DNA of 64,000 bases from Streptomyces sp. HmicA12 (GTDB taxonomy: Bacteria > Actinomycetota > Actinomycetes > Streptomycetales > Streptomycetaceae), in contig NZ_KB891820.1 of the NCBI RefSeq assembly GCF_000373565.1, positions 62,001 through 126,000 on the forward strand. Reading direction: 5' to 3'. Below, piece after piece: positions 16,973 through 26,156 of the stretch. Position numbers and translations under genes: made by a program. The notes beneath the pieces are model-generated. The model worked only from the letters and a program-made list of their open reading frames with translations. It had not been told where the DNA came from and did no database searches. Every line of letters starts with the position of its first letter. Position 1 is the stretch's first letter.

Positions 16973-17539
16973 TCACCGCTCGCCGAGCTCGGCGAGCGCC
17001 TCCCGCAGCCAGGCCCGTTCGGCCTGTCCCGTCGCCCGCGCCACCCGCAGCATGCCCTGCCGGAACAGGTCGGCGGGCTCCTCCGCGCGTACCGGCCTGC
17101 CCTCCCCGTCGTAGAAGAAGCTGGCCGGGGTCTCCAGGAAGTCGAGGCGGCGGCGCAGCACCGCGGCCTGCTCGGCCGGGTCGGACAGATGGCGCAGGAA
17201 CGCCAGGACCGTGTTGAAGCGGGTCTGGTCGGTGATCTCGATGTCCTTCGGCCGGCGCAGGTGGTCGAGGAGATCGGTGCGGCCCGCGTACGTGAGCGTG
17301 AGGACGCGGCGCTGGGCCGCTCGCGCGCCCGGTGCCGCGTGCTCGTCGAGCTTGCGGGCCTTCACGAGGCGGGTGATCGCCGGGTAGAGCGCGCCGTCGC
17401 TGACCGGGCGGACGTGCCCGCTGAGCGCCTTGATGCGCTCTTTCAACTCATAGCCGTGCAGCGGCTGTTCGTAGAGGAAGCCGAGGATCGGCAGCTCCAG
17501 CATGCGGGCTCCAGGGGCTTGCGGGGCGGGCGACGCCAT
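16973..17539 (-). CDS. PadR family transcriptional regulator
   Basis: A 188-residue PadR protein. The N-terminal winged helix-turn-helix begins with LELPILGFLYEQPLHGYELKE and includes the recognition region GALYPAITRL. A C-terminal helical domain gives dimerisation. GAGG before the ATG at 17539 sets the start. It is divergent from a MATE exporter gene with only 58 bases between the start codons, and a perfect palindrome lies in that gap. The simplest reading is that it represses both itself and the exporter until a toxic ligand binds. Confidence 0.9.
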   Translation of the reverse strand: MASPAPQAPGARMLELPILGFLYEQPLHGYELKERIKALSGHVRPVSDGALYPAITRLVKARKLDEHAAPGARAAQRRVLTLTYAGRTDLLDHLRRPKDIEITDQTRFNTVLAFLRHLSDPAEQAAVLRRRLDFLETPASFFYDGEGRPVRAEEPADLFRQGMLRVARATGQAERAWLREALAELGER

Positions 17540-17550
17540 GCTACCTCTTT

Positions 17551-17571
17551 TCGAGGTACTGAGTACCTCGA
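17551..17571. promoter_or_regulatory. Palindromic operator between padR and the MATE gene
   Basis: Two ten-base arms (17551-17560 and 17562-17571) form a perfect palindrome around one central base: TCGAGGTACT-G-AGTACCTCGA. A further TACCTC lies at 17542-17547 and a TCGAGG at 17573-17578, so the site may hold two overlapping copies. PadR proteins typically bind such dyads. Confidence 0.75.
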
Positions 17572-17597
17572 ATCGAGGCATGGGGGAGTGGTCGGAC

Positions 17598-18926
17598 ATG
17601 ACAGGCGCCGAACACCGCAGGACGCTCATCGGGCTGGCACGGCCGGTCTACTTCTCGCTGCTCGCCTCCGTGGCGGCCGGGATCATCAACACGGTGTGGG
17701 TCGCCCGGCTCGGGGGTGACGCCGTCGCGGCCGTGGCCGTCGCCACGAACGTGGAGAACCTGCTGCTCGGCGTGGCCCTCGTCTTCGGCTCCGGCACGAC
17801 GGTGCTGGTCGCGCACGCGCGCGGCGCCGAGGACCCGGGCGCGGTGCGGGCCGCTGTGCGCGGCGGCCTGGGCCTGTGCGCGCTCGTCGTGCCGGTCGTC
17901 GTGGCCGGCGGCTGGCTGCTGCGGGCGGACGTGGCGCGGCTCGTGCTCGGCGGGGGCGACGAGGGGGCGCTGCGGCTCGCCGTCTCGTACTTCGCCGTCT
18001 CCATGCCCGGCACGGCCGTCTTCTTCGCGCAGCAGCTCGTCGACGGGATCCTCAAGGGCGCGGGCGACACCCGCACCCCGATGCGGCTCGCGCTCCTCGC
18101 GAACGGGCTGATCCTCGCCCTCGACCCGTTGCTCATCCACGCGTACGGCGTGGTGGGCGCCGCCGTCTCGACGGTGGCGGCGCGGCTGGTCGCCCTGGGC
18201 GTCGGGGTGTGGGTGACGCGGCGGAACCCCGTACTGCGCGCGGCGGCGGGCCGCGGCCGCGGAGAGCGGCTGCGCGTCTCCGTGCGGCGCACCCTGCGCA
18301 CCGGTCTGCCCATGTCCGCCGACTTCACCGTGCGGCAGGCGGGGGCCCTCGCGACGGTCGCTGTGGTGGCGCGGCTCGGGGTGACGGCGGTGGCCGCCTA
18401 CGCCGTCGCGTACAAGGTCCTCTACGTGGCGACGATGGCCTTCTACGCGGTGCGCCAGGCCGCTTCCATCCACACCGCGCACCGCCGCGGCGCGGGCCAC
18501 GACGAGCGCGGCGCCGTCGGGCGGCAGGCGGTCCTGGTGGCCGGGGCGGCGGGGCTCGCCGCCGCCGGGCTCTTCCTCGCCCTCGCACCGTGGCTGATGC
18601 GGGCGTTCGGGGCGCCGGACGACGTGACCGCGCAGGGAGCCCTGTTCCTGCGCTGCGTGGGCCCCTACCTGGTGCTCCTGGCCGGATTCATCGCGCTCGG
18701 CGGTGCCTTCGAGGGCAGCGGGGGCGCGGGCCGGGTGCTGCGCGTGACGCTGCTCGGCACGGCGCTCCAACTGCCGTGCGCCTACTGGCTGTCAGGGCTG
18801 TGGGGGCTCGCCGGGGTGTGCGCCGCGCTGGGGGCTGCCATGGCCGTGCAGTGCGCGGCGCTGGTGCTCCTGGCGCGGCGGGCCGTCGCTCAGGAACCGA
18901 TCACCGAGTTCTCGCGGGCGGCCTGA
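17598..18926 (+). CDS. MATE family multidrug/metabolite efflux transporter
   Basis: A 442-residue polytopic protein with about twelve membrane helices in two related halves, the MATE (NorM/DinF-like) plan. The N-terminal region reads RTLIGLARPVYFSLLASVA. It exports organic cations or natural products using a sodium or proton gradient. The ATG at 17598 has GGGGGAG upstream; the earlier ATG at 17580 does not. It is divergent from a PadR gene and shares its operator. Its last 37 bases overlap the end of the convergent glycosyltransferase gene. Confidence 0.9.
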   Translation: MTGAEHRRTLIGLARPVYFSLLASVAAGIINTVWVARLGGDAVAAVAVATNVENLLLGVALVFGSGTTVLVAHARGAEDPGAVRAAVRGGLGLCALVVPVVVAGGWLLRADVARLVLGGGDEGALRLAVSYFAVSMPGTAVFFAQQLVDGILKGAGDTRTPMRLALLANGLILALDPLLIHAYGVVGAAVSTVAARLVALGVGVWVTRRNPVLRAAAGRGRGERLRVSVRRTLRTGLPMSADFTVRQAGALATVAVVARLGVTAVAAYAVAYKVLYVATMAFYAVRQAASIHTAHRRGAGHDERGAVGRQAVLVAGAAGLAAAGLFLALAPWLMRAFGAPDDVTAQGALFLRCVGPYLVLLAGFIALGGAFEGSGGAGRVLRVTLLGTALQLPCAYWLSGLWGLAGVCAALGAAMAVQCAALVLLARRAVAQEPITEFSRAA

Positions 18927-20143
18927 AAGGGGACCGGCCGGCGCTCGGCCAGGCGCGGTTCGGTCACCGTCGCCCGCCACAGGCGGCGGCAGGCGGACAG
19001 CGACGCCACGACCAGCAGGCCGTTGCGGACGAGCAGCAGGGCCAGGCCCAGCGAGTCGCTGGCGACCACGTGCGAGAACCAGATCGGGAACTCGAGGAAG
19101 GTCACGAACGTCGCCGCGAGCACCAGCCACGTGGGCAGCGTCATCCGGCTGTCGCGGAACAGCAGGGAGACCGCCGCGAGGCCGACCAGCCACAGCATGT
19201 ACTGCGGGCTGATGACCCGGCTGGTCGTCGTGAACAGGAGCACCGCGGTCAGGGCCGCGTCGGCGACCGTGCTCGGTCCCCAGGCCCGCGCCCTCAGCCG
19301 CCACAGCACCAGCCAGCCGAGGGCGAGCGCGGTCAGCACCTGCGCGAACAGGCTCACCACGTCCACGTACGGGCCGAGGAACTCCACCGAGCCGTAGTTC
19401 AGCTGCACCGTGCCCGACCAGCCGAACTGCCGCGCCACATGGAAGACGAGCGAGCCGAGCGACTCGACCTCCGTGCCCCGGTCCCGCTGGAACGTCAGGA
19501 AGGCCAGGGCGCCCGGCATCGCGACGGTGAAGGCGACGAGCAGCCCGCCCGCGGTCAGCGCGGCCGCGCCCCACGACTCCAGGGTGGCCCGGCCGCGCCG
19601 GGTGCCGAGCAGCAGCAGCGCGGGCCACACCTTCAGCATCGCGCCGATCGCGGCCATGACGCCCGCCGCCTTCGGGTGCCGGGCGGCGGCCAGCAGCGCG
19701 GCGACCGCGACGGCGGTGACCATCACGTCGTAGCGCGCGTAGACCGTCTGCCCGAGCAGCGGCAGACCGGCGACCCACACCCACACGCCGCGCCGTGACG
19801 TGTCCTGGCGGTCGGACACGTGGAGCAGCATCAGGAAGACGACCGCGTCGGCCAGGAAGGCGAGCAGGAAGAAGGCGGAGGTGTAGGAGAGGAAGGGGAG
19901 CAGCAGGACCGGGGAGAGGATCGCGACCGCCGCGGCCGGCGGGTACTGCCACGTCACGTCGTCCAGAGGGAACGTTCCGGTGCGCAGGACGTCGAACCAG
20001 CCGTGGTAGATCACCGAGACGTCGCTGGTCACGTCGGGTCCGGGGACCACGACGACCTTGAAGACGCACAGCAGGAGCAGGGTCCTGGTCAGGGCCCAGG
20101 TGAGCAGGAGTGCGGGGTTTCGCGTCTTCATTCGACTCATCAT
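18890..20143 (-). CDS. GT87-type membrane mannosyltransferase (DUF2029)
   Basis: A 417-residue polytopic membrane protein of the GT-C class, family GT87. An early extracytoplasmic loop includes FPLDDVTWQYPPA, whose aspartate and YPP pattern are typical of polyprenol-phosphate-mannose dependent mannosyltransferases of actinobacteria. Such enzymes build phosphatidylinositol mannosides or related glycolipids outside the membrane. The start lies among three nearby ATGs (20143, 20140, 20131) with no clear ribosome site. It is divergent from a PimB-like glycosyltransferase, which supports a shared pathway. Confidence 0.82.
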   Translation of the reverse strand: MMSRMKTRNPALLLTWALTRTLLLLCVFKVVVVPGPDVTSDVSVIYHGWFDVLRTGTFPLDDVTWQYPPAAAVAILSPVLLLPFLSYTSAFFLLAFLADAVVFLMLLHVSDRQDTSRRGVWVWVAGLPLLGQTVYARYDVMVTAVAVAALLAAARHPKAAGVMAAIGAMLKVWPALLLLGTRRGRATLESWGAAALTAGGLLVAFTVAMPGALAFLTFQRDRGTEVESLGSLVFHVARQFGWSGTVQLNYGSVEFLGPYVDVVSLFAQVLTALALGWLVLWRLRARAWGPSTVADAALTAVLLFTTTSRVISPQYMLWLVGLAAVSLLFRDSRMTLPTWLVLAATFVTFLEFPIWFSHVVASDSLGLALLLVRNGLLVVASLSACRRLWRATVTEPRLAERRPVPFQAARENSVIGS

Positions 20144-20223
20144 GCCGGGGAGAACTGTGCCCTGGCCATGGACCGAGGCGGCGTGGCGCGTCCCGTTGGG
20201 AGGGTTCGGTACTGTCTGCGGCG

Positions 20224-21366
20224 ATGCACAGGACCTTGATTGTGACCAACGACTTCCCGCCCCGCCCCGGCGGCATCCAGGCATTTCTGCACAACATGGC
20301 GCTGCGGCTCGATCCCGAGCAGATCGTCGTGTACGCCTCGACCTGGAAGCGCGGCCGGGAGGGCGCCGAGGCGACTGCGGCTTTCGACGCGGAGCAGCCG
20401 TTCACCGTCGTACGCGACCGTACGACGATGCTGCTGCCGACGCCGCGCGTGACCCGGCGCGCGGTGGGCCTCCTGAAGGAGCACGGCTGTACGTCGGTGT
20501 GGTTCGGGGCGGCCGCGCCGCTCGGGCTGATGGGTTCCGCGCTGCGCAAGGCGGGCGCGGAGCGGCTCGTCGCCACGACTCACGGGCACGAGGCGGGGTG
20601 GGCGCAGCTGCCCGCGTCCCGCCAACTGCTGCGCAGGATCGGCGAGTCGACCGACACCATCACGTATCTGGGGGAGTACACGCGGTCCCGGATCGCGGCC
20701 GCGCTCACGCCCGACGCGGCGGCGCGGATGGTCCAGCTCCCGCCGGGGGTCGACGAGAAGACCTTCCATCCCGGTTCCGGCGGGGAGGCGGTGCGGGCGC
20801 GGCTCGGGCTCTCCGACCGGCCGGTCGTGGTGTGCGTCTCGCGGCTCGTGCCGCGCAAGGGGCAGGACACGCTGATCCTCGCGATGCCGCGGATCCTCGC
20901 CTCGGTGCCGGACGCGGTGCTGCTGATCGTGGGCGGCGGGCCGTACGAGAAGGACCTGCGCAGGCTCGCCGAGGACACCGGGGTCGGCGACTCCGTGCGC
21001 TTCACCGGGTCCGTGCCGTGGGAGGAGCTGCCCGCGCACTACGGGGCCGGGGACGTCTTCGCCATGCCGTGCCGGACGCGCCGCGGGGGTCTGGACGTCG
21101 AGGGGCTCGGCATCGTGTACCTGGAGGCCTCCGCCACGGGGCTGCCCGTGGTCGCCGGGGACTCCGGTGGCGCGCCGGACGCGGTGCTCGACGGGGAGAC
21201 CGGCTGGGTCGTCCGCGGCGGGTCCCCCGAGGAGGCGGCGGATCGCGTGGTGCCGCTGTTGCTGGACCCGGAGCTGCGGCGACGCATGGGGGAGCGCGGC
21301 CGGGAGTGGGTCGAGGAGCGCTGGCGCTGGGATCTGCTGGCTGAGCGGTTGCGGGGGTTGCTGTAG
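20224..21366 (+). CDS. GT4 family glycosyltransferase (PimB-like)
   Basis: A 380-residue GT-B glycosyltransferase of family GT4. The N-terminal DFPPRPGGIQ is the acceptor-side signature of PimB-type mannosyltransferases. The C-terminal half has SRLVPRKGQDTLI and EGLGIVYLEA, the nucleotide-sugar site with the EX7E motif. It likely transfers mannose from GDP-mannose to phosphatidylinositol mannoside on the cytoplasmic side. TACTGT lies eight bases before the ATG and no ribosome site is seen, so the mRNA may be leaderless. Confidence 0.87.
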   Translation: MHRTLIVTNDFPPRPGGIQAFLHNMALRLDPEQIVVYASTWKRGREGAEATAAFDAEQPFTVVRDRTTMLLPTPRVTRRAVGLLKEHGCTSVWFGAAAPLGLMGSALRKAGAERLVATTHGHEAGWAQLPASRQLLRRIGESTDTITYLGEYTRSRIAAALTPDAAARMVQLPPGVDEKTFHPGSGGEAVRARLGLSDRPVVVCVSRLVPRKGQDTLILAMPRILASVPDAVLLIVGGGPYEKDLRRLAEDTGVGDSVRFTGSVPWEELPAHYGAGDVFAMPCRTRRGGLDVEGLGIVYLEASATGLPVVAGDSGGAPDAVLDGETGWVVRGGSPEEAADRVVPLLLDPELRRRMGERGREWVEERWRWDLLAERLRGLL

Positions 21367-21423
21367 CGCCCAGCGGGGTGCCGGGGGGCGCTTGTCGGGC
21401 GGCCGCGGGTGGGTGGGGGCTGG

Positions 21424-21511
21424 TCGCGCAGTTCCCCGCGCCCCTGGATGCGAGCTTCGCTCGCCCAGGGGAAGCTGCGCGCAGCGCACAGGGGCGCGGG
21501 GAACTGCGCGA
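21424..21511. repeat. Long intergenic palindromic repeat between convergent genes
   Basis: Perfect 22-base arms (21424-21445 and 21490-21511) enclose about 44 bases that hold further short palindromes, such as GCGAG-CTTCG-CTCGC. An alternative hairpin pairs CCCCTGG with CCAGGGG inside it. It lies between the ends of the glycosyltransferase and acyl-CoA ligase genes. Palindromes of this sequence type recur in Streptomyces genomes, as I recall, and may act as bidirectional terminators or REP-like elements. Confidence 0.75.
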
Positions 21512-21571
21512 GCAACCACGACGCACCCGCAGTCGCCCACGCACAACAGCCCCTACGGCGCCGAGGCGCGA

Positions 21572-23368
21572 TCAGCCCCGGTAGATCGCCTCGATCTCGT
21601 CCGTGTAGTCCTTCGCCACGACGTTCCGCTTCAGCTTCAACGACGGAGTCAGATGTCCCGACTCCTCGGTGAACTGGGCGCCCAGGATGCGGAACTTGCG
21701 CACCGACTCGGCCTTGGAGACGGCCGCGTTCCCGTCGTCGACCGCGGACTGGATCGCCGCCAGAAGATCGGGGTCCTCCCGCAGCGACGCCGGTGAGGCG
21801 CCCGCCGGCTTCCCGTGGTCGGCGAGCCACTTCGCGAGGAACTCCTCGTCGATCGTGACCAGCGCGCCGACGAACGGGCGGCCGTCGCCGACCACCATGC
21901 ACTCGGCGACCAGCGCGTGCGCGCGGATGCGGTCCTCGATGACGGCCGGGGCGACGTTCTTGCCGCCCGCCGTCACGATGATCTCCTTCTTGCGGCCGGT
22001 GATCCGGAGGTAGCCGTCCTCGTCGAGGGTGCCGATGTCGCCGGTGTGGAACCAGCCGTCGGCCAGCGCCTCCTCGGTCGCGCCCTCGTTGTTCCAGTAC
22101 CCGGTGAACAAGTGCTCGCCGTGCAGCAGGACTTCACCGTCGTCGGCGATCCGGACGACCGAGCCGGGCAGCGGCTGGCCGACCGTGCCGATCTTCTGCC
22201 GGTCCCACGGGTTGAAGGCGGTCGCGGCGCAGGACTCGGTCAGGCCGTAGCCCTCCAGGACCGTGAAGCCGATGCCGCGGAAGAAGTGACCGAGGCGCTC
22301 ACCGAGCGGGGCGCCACCGGAGATCGCGTACTCGCCGCGCCCGCCGAGGACCGCGCGCAGCTTGCTGTAGACGAGCTTGTCGAACGTCTTGTACTTCAGC
22401 TTGAGGGCGAGCGAGGGACCCTTGGGGGTGTCGAGCGCGCGGCTGTACTCGATCGCCGTGTCCGCGGCCTTGTCGAAGATCTTGCCCTTGCCGTCGGCCT
22501 GGGCCTTGGCGCGCGCCGAGTTGTAGACCTTCTCGAAGACGCGCGGGACGCCGAGGATCAACGTGGGCCGGAAGGCGGCGAGTTCGTCCGTCAGGTTCTT
22601 GATGTCGGGGGCGTGGCCCAGCTTGATGGGGGCCATCAGCGAGGCCACCTCCACCAGGCGGCCGAAGACGTGCGCCACCGGCAGGAAGAGGAGGACCGAG
22701 CACTCGCCGGTGCGGAACAGCGGCTTCAGGCGCTCCACCACGTTGCCGCACTCCGCGAAGAAGCTGCGGTGCGTGAGGACACAGCCCTTGGGGCGGCCCG
22801 TCGTGCCGGAGGTGTAGACGATCGTCGCCGGGTCGTCGGCCTTGGCCGACGCGCTGCGCTCGTCGACGGTCTCGTCGGGGACCTGCGCGCCGGTGCGGTT
22901 CAGCTCCTCGACACCGCCGGCGTCGATCTGCCAGACGTGCGTGAGGTGCGGCAGCCCGCCGCGCACGGACTCGACGGCCGCGGCGTGCACGTCCGACTCG
23001 ATCAGGATCGCGACGGCGCCGGAGTCGCCGAGGATCCACTGGATCTGCTCCGGCGAGCTGGTCTCGTAGACGGGGACGGTGACCGCGCCCGCGCTCCAGA
23101 TCGCGAAGTCGAGCAGCGTCCACTCGTAGCGCGTACGGGACATGAGGCCGACGCGGTCGCCCGGCTGCACGCCGGAGGCGATCAGACCCTTGGCCGCCGC
23201 GCGCACCTCGGCGAGGAAGACGGTCGAGGTGACGTCCTGCCAGGTGCCGTTGATCTTGCGGCCGATGACGGCGACGTCAGGATGCTGCGCGGCGTTTCTG
23301 CGGACGATGTCGGTCAGATTGCCGTCCGCTGGGACCTCGTACAAAGCCGGAAGGCTGAACTCGCGCAA
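21572..23368 (-). CDS. Long-chain fatty acid-CoA ligase (AMP-dependent)
   Basis: A 598-residue member of the adenylate-forming family. TIVYTSGTTGRPKG is the P-loop for AMP, and GYGLTESCAA and HTGDIGTLDEDGYLRITGRKKE are the later adenylation motifs. It activates long-chain fatty acids with ATP and CoA, in the FadD15 group common in actinobacteria. The start is a TTG preceded by GAGGAG nine bases away; a longer open frame to 23548 has no such site. The 291-base gap to the divergent phosphoesterase gene shows no other gene. Confidence 0.92.
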   Translation of the reverse strand: MREFSLPALYEVPADGNLTDIVRRNAAQHPDVAVIGRKINGTWQDVTSTVFLAEVRAAAKGLIASGVQPGDRVGLMSRTRYEWTLLDFAIWSAGAVTVPVYETSSPEQIQWILGDSGAVAILIESDVHAAAVESVRGGLPHLTHVWQIDAGGVEELNRTGAQVPDETVDERSASAKADDPATIVYTSGTTGRPKGCVLTHRSFFAECGNVVERLKPLFRTGECSVLLFLPVAHVFGRLVEVASLMAPIKLGHAPDIKNLTDELAAFRPTLILGVPRVFEKVYNSARAKAQADGKGKIFDKAADTAIEYSRALDTPKGPSLALKLKYKTFDKLVYSKLRAVLGGRGEYAISGGAPLGERLGHFFRGIGFTVLEGYGLTESCAATAFNPWDRQKIGTVGQPLPGSVVRIADDGEVLLHGEHLFTGYWNNEGATEEALADGWFHTGDIGTLDEDGYLRITGRKKEIIVTAGGKNVAPAVIEDRIRAHALVAECMVVGDGRPFVGALVTIDEEFLAKWLADHGKPAGASPASLREDPDLLAAIQSAVDDGNAAVSKAESVRKFRILGAQFTEESGHLTPSLKLKRNVVAKDYTDEIEAIYRG

Positions 23369-23659
23369 GACTGCTGCTCCTCGTAGGGCGCCGGCGCCAC
23401 GACTCTGTGTGCTGCGTCGGTGCGGTCCAAGATCGGGCAGGTGCTCAGCGCCTGATTGATTGAACTGAGCACGACTGGACTGCCCGGACGTTACCCACCG
23501 GTACTGCTTTTTCGGTAGGGGGTCCCGGCCAGATGTTCGCTGCGTCACACGTCACGGCGGTGCTCTGCGCACAGTAGTCCAGGCATTTCCCGACGCGGAA
23601 GTAACTGCAGGTCCGGCGGGCTCTACCCACCTTAGGCCGGTCGTCCTAGGGTGATCCGC

Positions 23660-24421
23660 ATGCGCGTACACGTAGTCAGCGATGTGCACGGAAACTCCAC
23701 CGACCTCGCACGGGCCGGCGACGGAGCCGACGCTCTCGTCTGCCTCGGTGACCTGGTGCTCTTCCTCGATTACGCGGATCACTCGCGCGGCATTTTCCCC
23801 GACTTGTTCGGAAAGGAGAACGCCACGCGCATCGTCGAGCTGCGCACCGCCCGCCGTTTCGAGGAGGCGCGGTCCTTCGGGGCGCGACTGTGGGCGGGCA
23901 TCGACCGCGGACCGGCCATCGAAAAAGCAGTGCGCAAGCAGTACTCGGAGATGTTCGCCGCGTTCCCCACTCCTACGTACGCGACGTACGGCAACGTCGA
24001 CATGCCCCAGCTGTGGAACGAGTACGCGGGACCGGGCACCACCGTGCTCGACGGCCAGCGGGTCGAGATCGGCGGCCGCGTCTTCGGATTCGTCGGCGGC
24101 GGCCTGCGCACCCCGATGCGGACCCCGTACGAGATCGACGACGAGGAGTACGCCGCCAAGATCGAGGCCGTGGGGGAGGTGGACGTGCTGTGCACCCACA
24201 TTCCGCCAGAGGTCCCCGAGCTGGTGTACGACACCGTGGCGCGGCGCTTCGAGCGCGGCAGCCGGGCCCTGCTCGACGCGATTCGCCGGACACGTCCCAG
24301 GTACTCGCTGTTCGGCCACGTCCACCAGCCGCTCGCCCGGCGCATGCGGATCGGTGCCACGGAATGCGTCAACGTCGGCCATTTCGCGGGATCGGGCAGG
24401 CCCTGGGCCCTGGAGTGGTGA
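23660..24421 (+). CDS. Metallophosphoesterase
   Basis: A 253-residue calcineurin-like phosphoesterase. The metal-binding blocks are visible in order: DVHGN, GDLV, GNVD, THIPPE and FGHVHQP. It hydrolyses a phosphomonoester or phosphodiester, and the substrate cannot be told. TAGGGT ends seven bases before the ATG at 23660 with no ribosome site, which indicates a leaderless mRNA and excludes the GTG at 23651. Confidence 0.88.
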   Translation: MRVHVVSDVHGNSTDLARAGDGADALVCLGDLVLFLDYADHSRGIFPDLFGKENATRIVELRTARRFEEARSFGARLWAGIDRGPAIEKAVRKQYSEMFAAFPTPTYATYGNVDMPQLWNEYAGPGTTVLDGQRVEIGGRVFGFVGGGLRTPMRTPYEIDDEEYAAKIEAVGEVDVLCTHIPPEVPELVYDTVARRFERGSRALLDAIRRTRPRYSLFGHVHQPLARRMRIGATECVNVGHFAGSGRPWALEW

Positions 24422-24525
24422 CGGCGCGGCCGCTCATGCGCGATAGCCTGCACGCGACACGCACGTATGCACGCACGTAAGCACGGCGCACCTACCCCTG
24501 ACCGGTATCCGGAGGAGCCACGGCG

Positions 24526-24966
24526 ATGGCGGAACACACCAGCTCGAGCATCACGATCGAGGCGGCACCGGCCGACGTCATGGGGGTGATCGCCGACTTC
24601 GCCCGCTACCCGGACTGGACCGGCGAGGTGAAGGAGGCCGAGGTCCTCAGCTCCGACGACGCCGGCCGCGCCGAGCAGGTCCGCCTCGTCATGGACGCCG
24701 GTGCGATCAAGGACGACCAGGTGCTGAAGTACACCTGGGCCGGGGAGAACGAGGTGTCGTGGTCCCTCGTGAAGTCGCAGATGCTGCGCTCGCTCGACGG
24801 GTCCTACGTGCTGAAGCCCACCGGGACGGGCACCGAGGTCACGTACTCCCTGACCGTGGACGTGAAGATCCCGCTGCTCGGAATGATCAAGCGCAAGGCC
24901 GAGAAGGTCATCACGGACCGTGCGCTGGCCGGCCTGAAGAAGTGGGTGGAGTCGGGCGCCAAGTAG
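24526..24966 (+). CDS. SRPBCC (START-like) family protein
   Basis: A 146-residue protein of the SRPBCC superfamily, helix-grip fold, which forms a deep hydrophobic pocket for lipids or polyketides. The N-terminal SSSITIEAAPADVMGVIADF and the middle YPDWTGEVKEAEVLS are typical. GGAGGAG gives a strong ribosome site. The ArsA-like ATPase gene begins 11 bases after its stop. Its ligand is unknown. In actinobacteria these SRPBCC/ArsA-like neighbours recur, which suggests a shared membrane or lipid role. Confidence 0.85.
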   Translation: MAEHTSSSITIEAAPADVMGVIADFARYPDWTGEVKEAEVLSSDDAGRAEQVRLVMDAGAIKDDQVLKYTWAGENEVSWSLVKSQMLRSLDGSYVLKPTGTGTEVTYSLTVDVKIPLLGMIKRKAEKVITDRALAGLKKWVESGAK

Positions 24967-24977
24967 CCTGGCGCCCC

Positions 24978-26078
24978 ATGCGCACCCTTCTCGTCACCGG
25001 CCCCGGTGGCTCCGGCAAGACGGCCGTCGCCTCCGCCACCGCCCTCCAGGCCGCCCGGGACGGGTCGCGCACGCTCCTCATCAGCGCGGACGCCGTGGAC
25101 GAGCTGCCCGGTGTCGCCGTCGCCCGGCTCACCCCGGCCGACGACTTCCGTGACGATCTGCTCGCGCTGCAGGAGCGGGCCGCCACCGGGCTCGACCTGC
25201 TCGGCGCCTCGCGGCTCGACGGGGACGAGCTGACCCCGCTGCCCGGAGCCGAGGAGCTGGCCCTGCTGCGGGCGCTGCGGGACAGCGCGCAGGGGGGGTA
25301 CGACGTGGTCGTCGTCGATCTGCCGGCCACCCCGCGCGCCGTCCGTGTCCTCGCCCTGCCCGAGCAGCTGCGCCGCTATCTGCGCCGGATGCTGCCCGCC
25401 GAGCGGCAGGCCGCGCGGGCGCTGCGGCCCGTCCTCGGCCGCCTCGCCGGAGTGCCGATGCCCGCGGAGTGGCTGTACGAGACCGCGGCCCGCTGGGACA
25501 CCGAACTCGCCGCCGCACAGGCCGTGATCGACGCCCCCACCACCTCCGTACGACTCGTCGCCGAACCCACCGCGGCCGCCGCCGAGAACCTGCGCACCAC
25601 CGTCGCCGGGCTCGCCCTGCACGGGCTCACGGTCGAGTCCGTGCTCGCCAACCGGGTCCTGCCCGACGGCTCCACCGACCCGTGGCTGGCCGACGCCGCG
25701 GTCCGGCAGCGCAAGGTGATCGCCGAGTGGGAGCACCCGACGTACGAGATCGCGCACCTGGGGCGTGATCCGCGCGCCGGCGACCTCGACGTGCCGGCGC
25801 CCGCGGAACCCGTACGCCCCGCGCCCTGGCCCGTCGACGACCGGCTCGCCGACGACGGGGTCCTGGTCTGGCGGATCCCGCTGCCCGGCGCCGTGCGCGA
25901 GGAGCTGAGCCTGGTGCGGCGCGGCGACGAACTCGTCGTCGGCGCGGGACCGTTCCGCCGCATCGTGCCGCTGCCCTCCGCGCCACGGCGCTGCACCGTG
26001 GCCGGGGCCGGCCTCGTCGAGGGCGAACTGTGCGTGCGGTTCGCGCCCGACCCGGATCTGTGGCCGCAAGCACGGTGA
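24978..26078 (+). CDS. ArsA-like (anion-transporting type) P-loop ATPase
   Basis: A 366-residue P-loop protein resembling ArsA/Get3. The Walker A reads TGPGGSGKTAVA; the first lysine of the deviant KGGxGKT motif is missing. VVVVDLPATPRAVRVLALP is the Walker B and switch region. The C-terminal part is a beta-rich tail like that of bacterial ArsA-like proteins (VWRIPLPGAVREELSLVRRG), possibly a chaperone-like domain. Arsenite export is unlikely because no arsenic genes are nearby. TAGCCT, which overlaps the previous stop codon, ends eight bases before the ATG, so a leaderless internal promoter is possible. Confidence 0.78.
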   Translation: MRTLLVTGPGGSGKTAVASATALQAARDGSRTLLISADAVDELPGVAVARLTPADDFRDDLLALQERAATGLDLLGASRLDGDELTPLPGAEELALLRALRDSAQGGYDVVVVDLPATPRAVRVLALPEQLRRYLRRMLPAERQAARALRPVLGRLAGVPMPAEWLYETAARWDTELAAAQAVIDAPTTSVRLVAEPTAAAAENLRTTVAGLALHGLTVESVLANRVLPDGSTDPWLADAAVRQRKVIAEWEHPTYEIAHLGRDPRAGDLDVPAPAEPVRPAPWPVDDRLADDGVLVWRIPLPGAVREELSLVRRGDELVVGAGPFRRIVPLPSAPRRCTVAGAGLVEGELCVRFAPDPDLWPQAR

Positions 26079-26156
26079 AGCATCTGCACCCGTTCGGGTA
26101 ACGTCGAAGGTGCAACCGGTTCAGGAAACCTCAGCTCTCCGCAGGAGTCAGCCGCC

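Noticed and set aside
24460..24487. Short imperfect tandem repeat GCACGCACGTA before the SRPBCC gene
   Set aside because: Only two to three imperfect units; too short to call a repeat element or a binding-site array.
26144..26156. Identical 13-mer GGAGTCAGCCGCC before the DUF5304 start and again before the methyltransferase start (59534-59546)
   Set aside because: It is mainly a ribosome site plus a GC-rich spacer; two copies 33 kb apart are probably coincidence.
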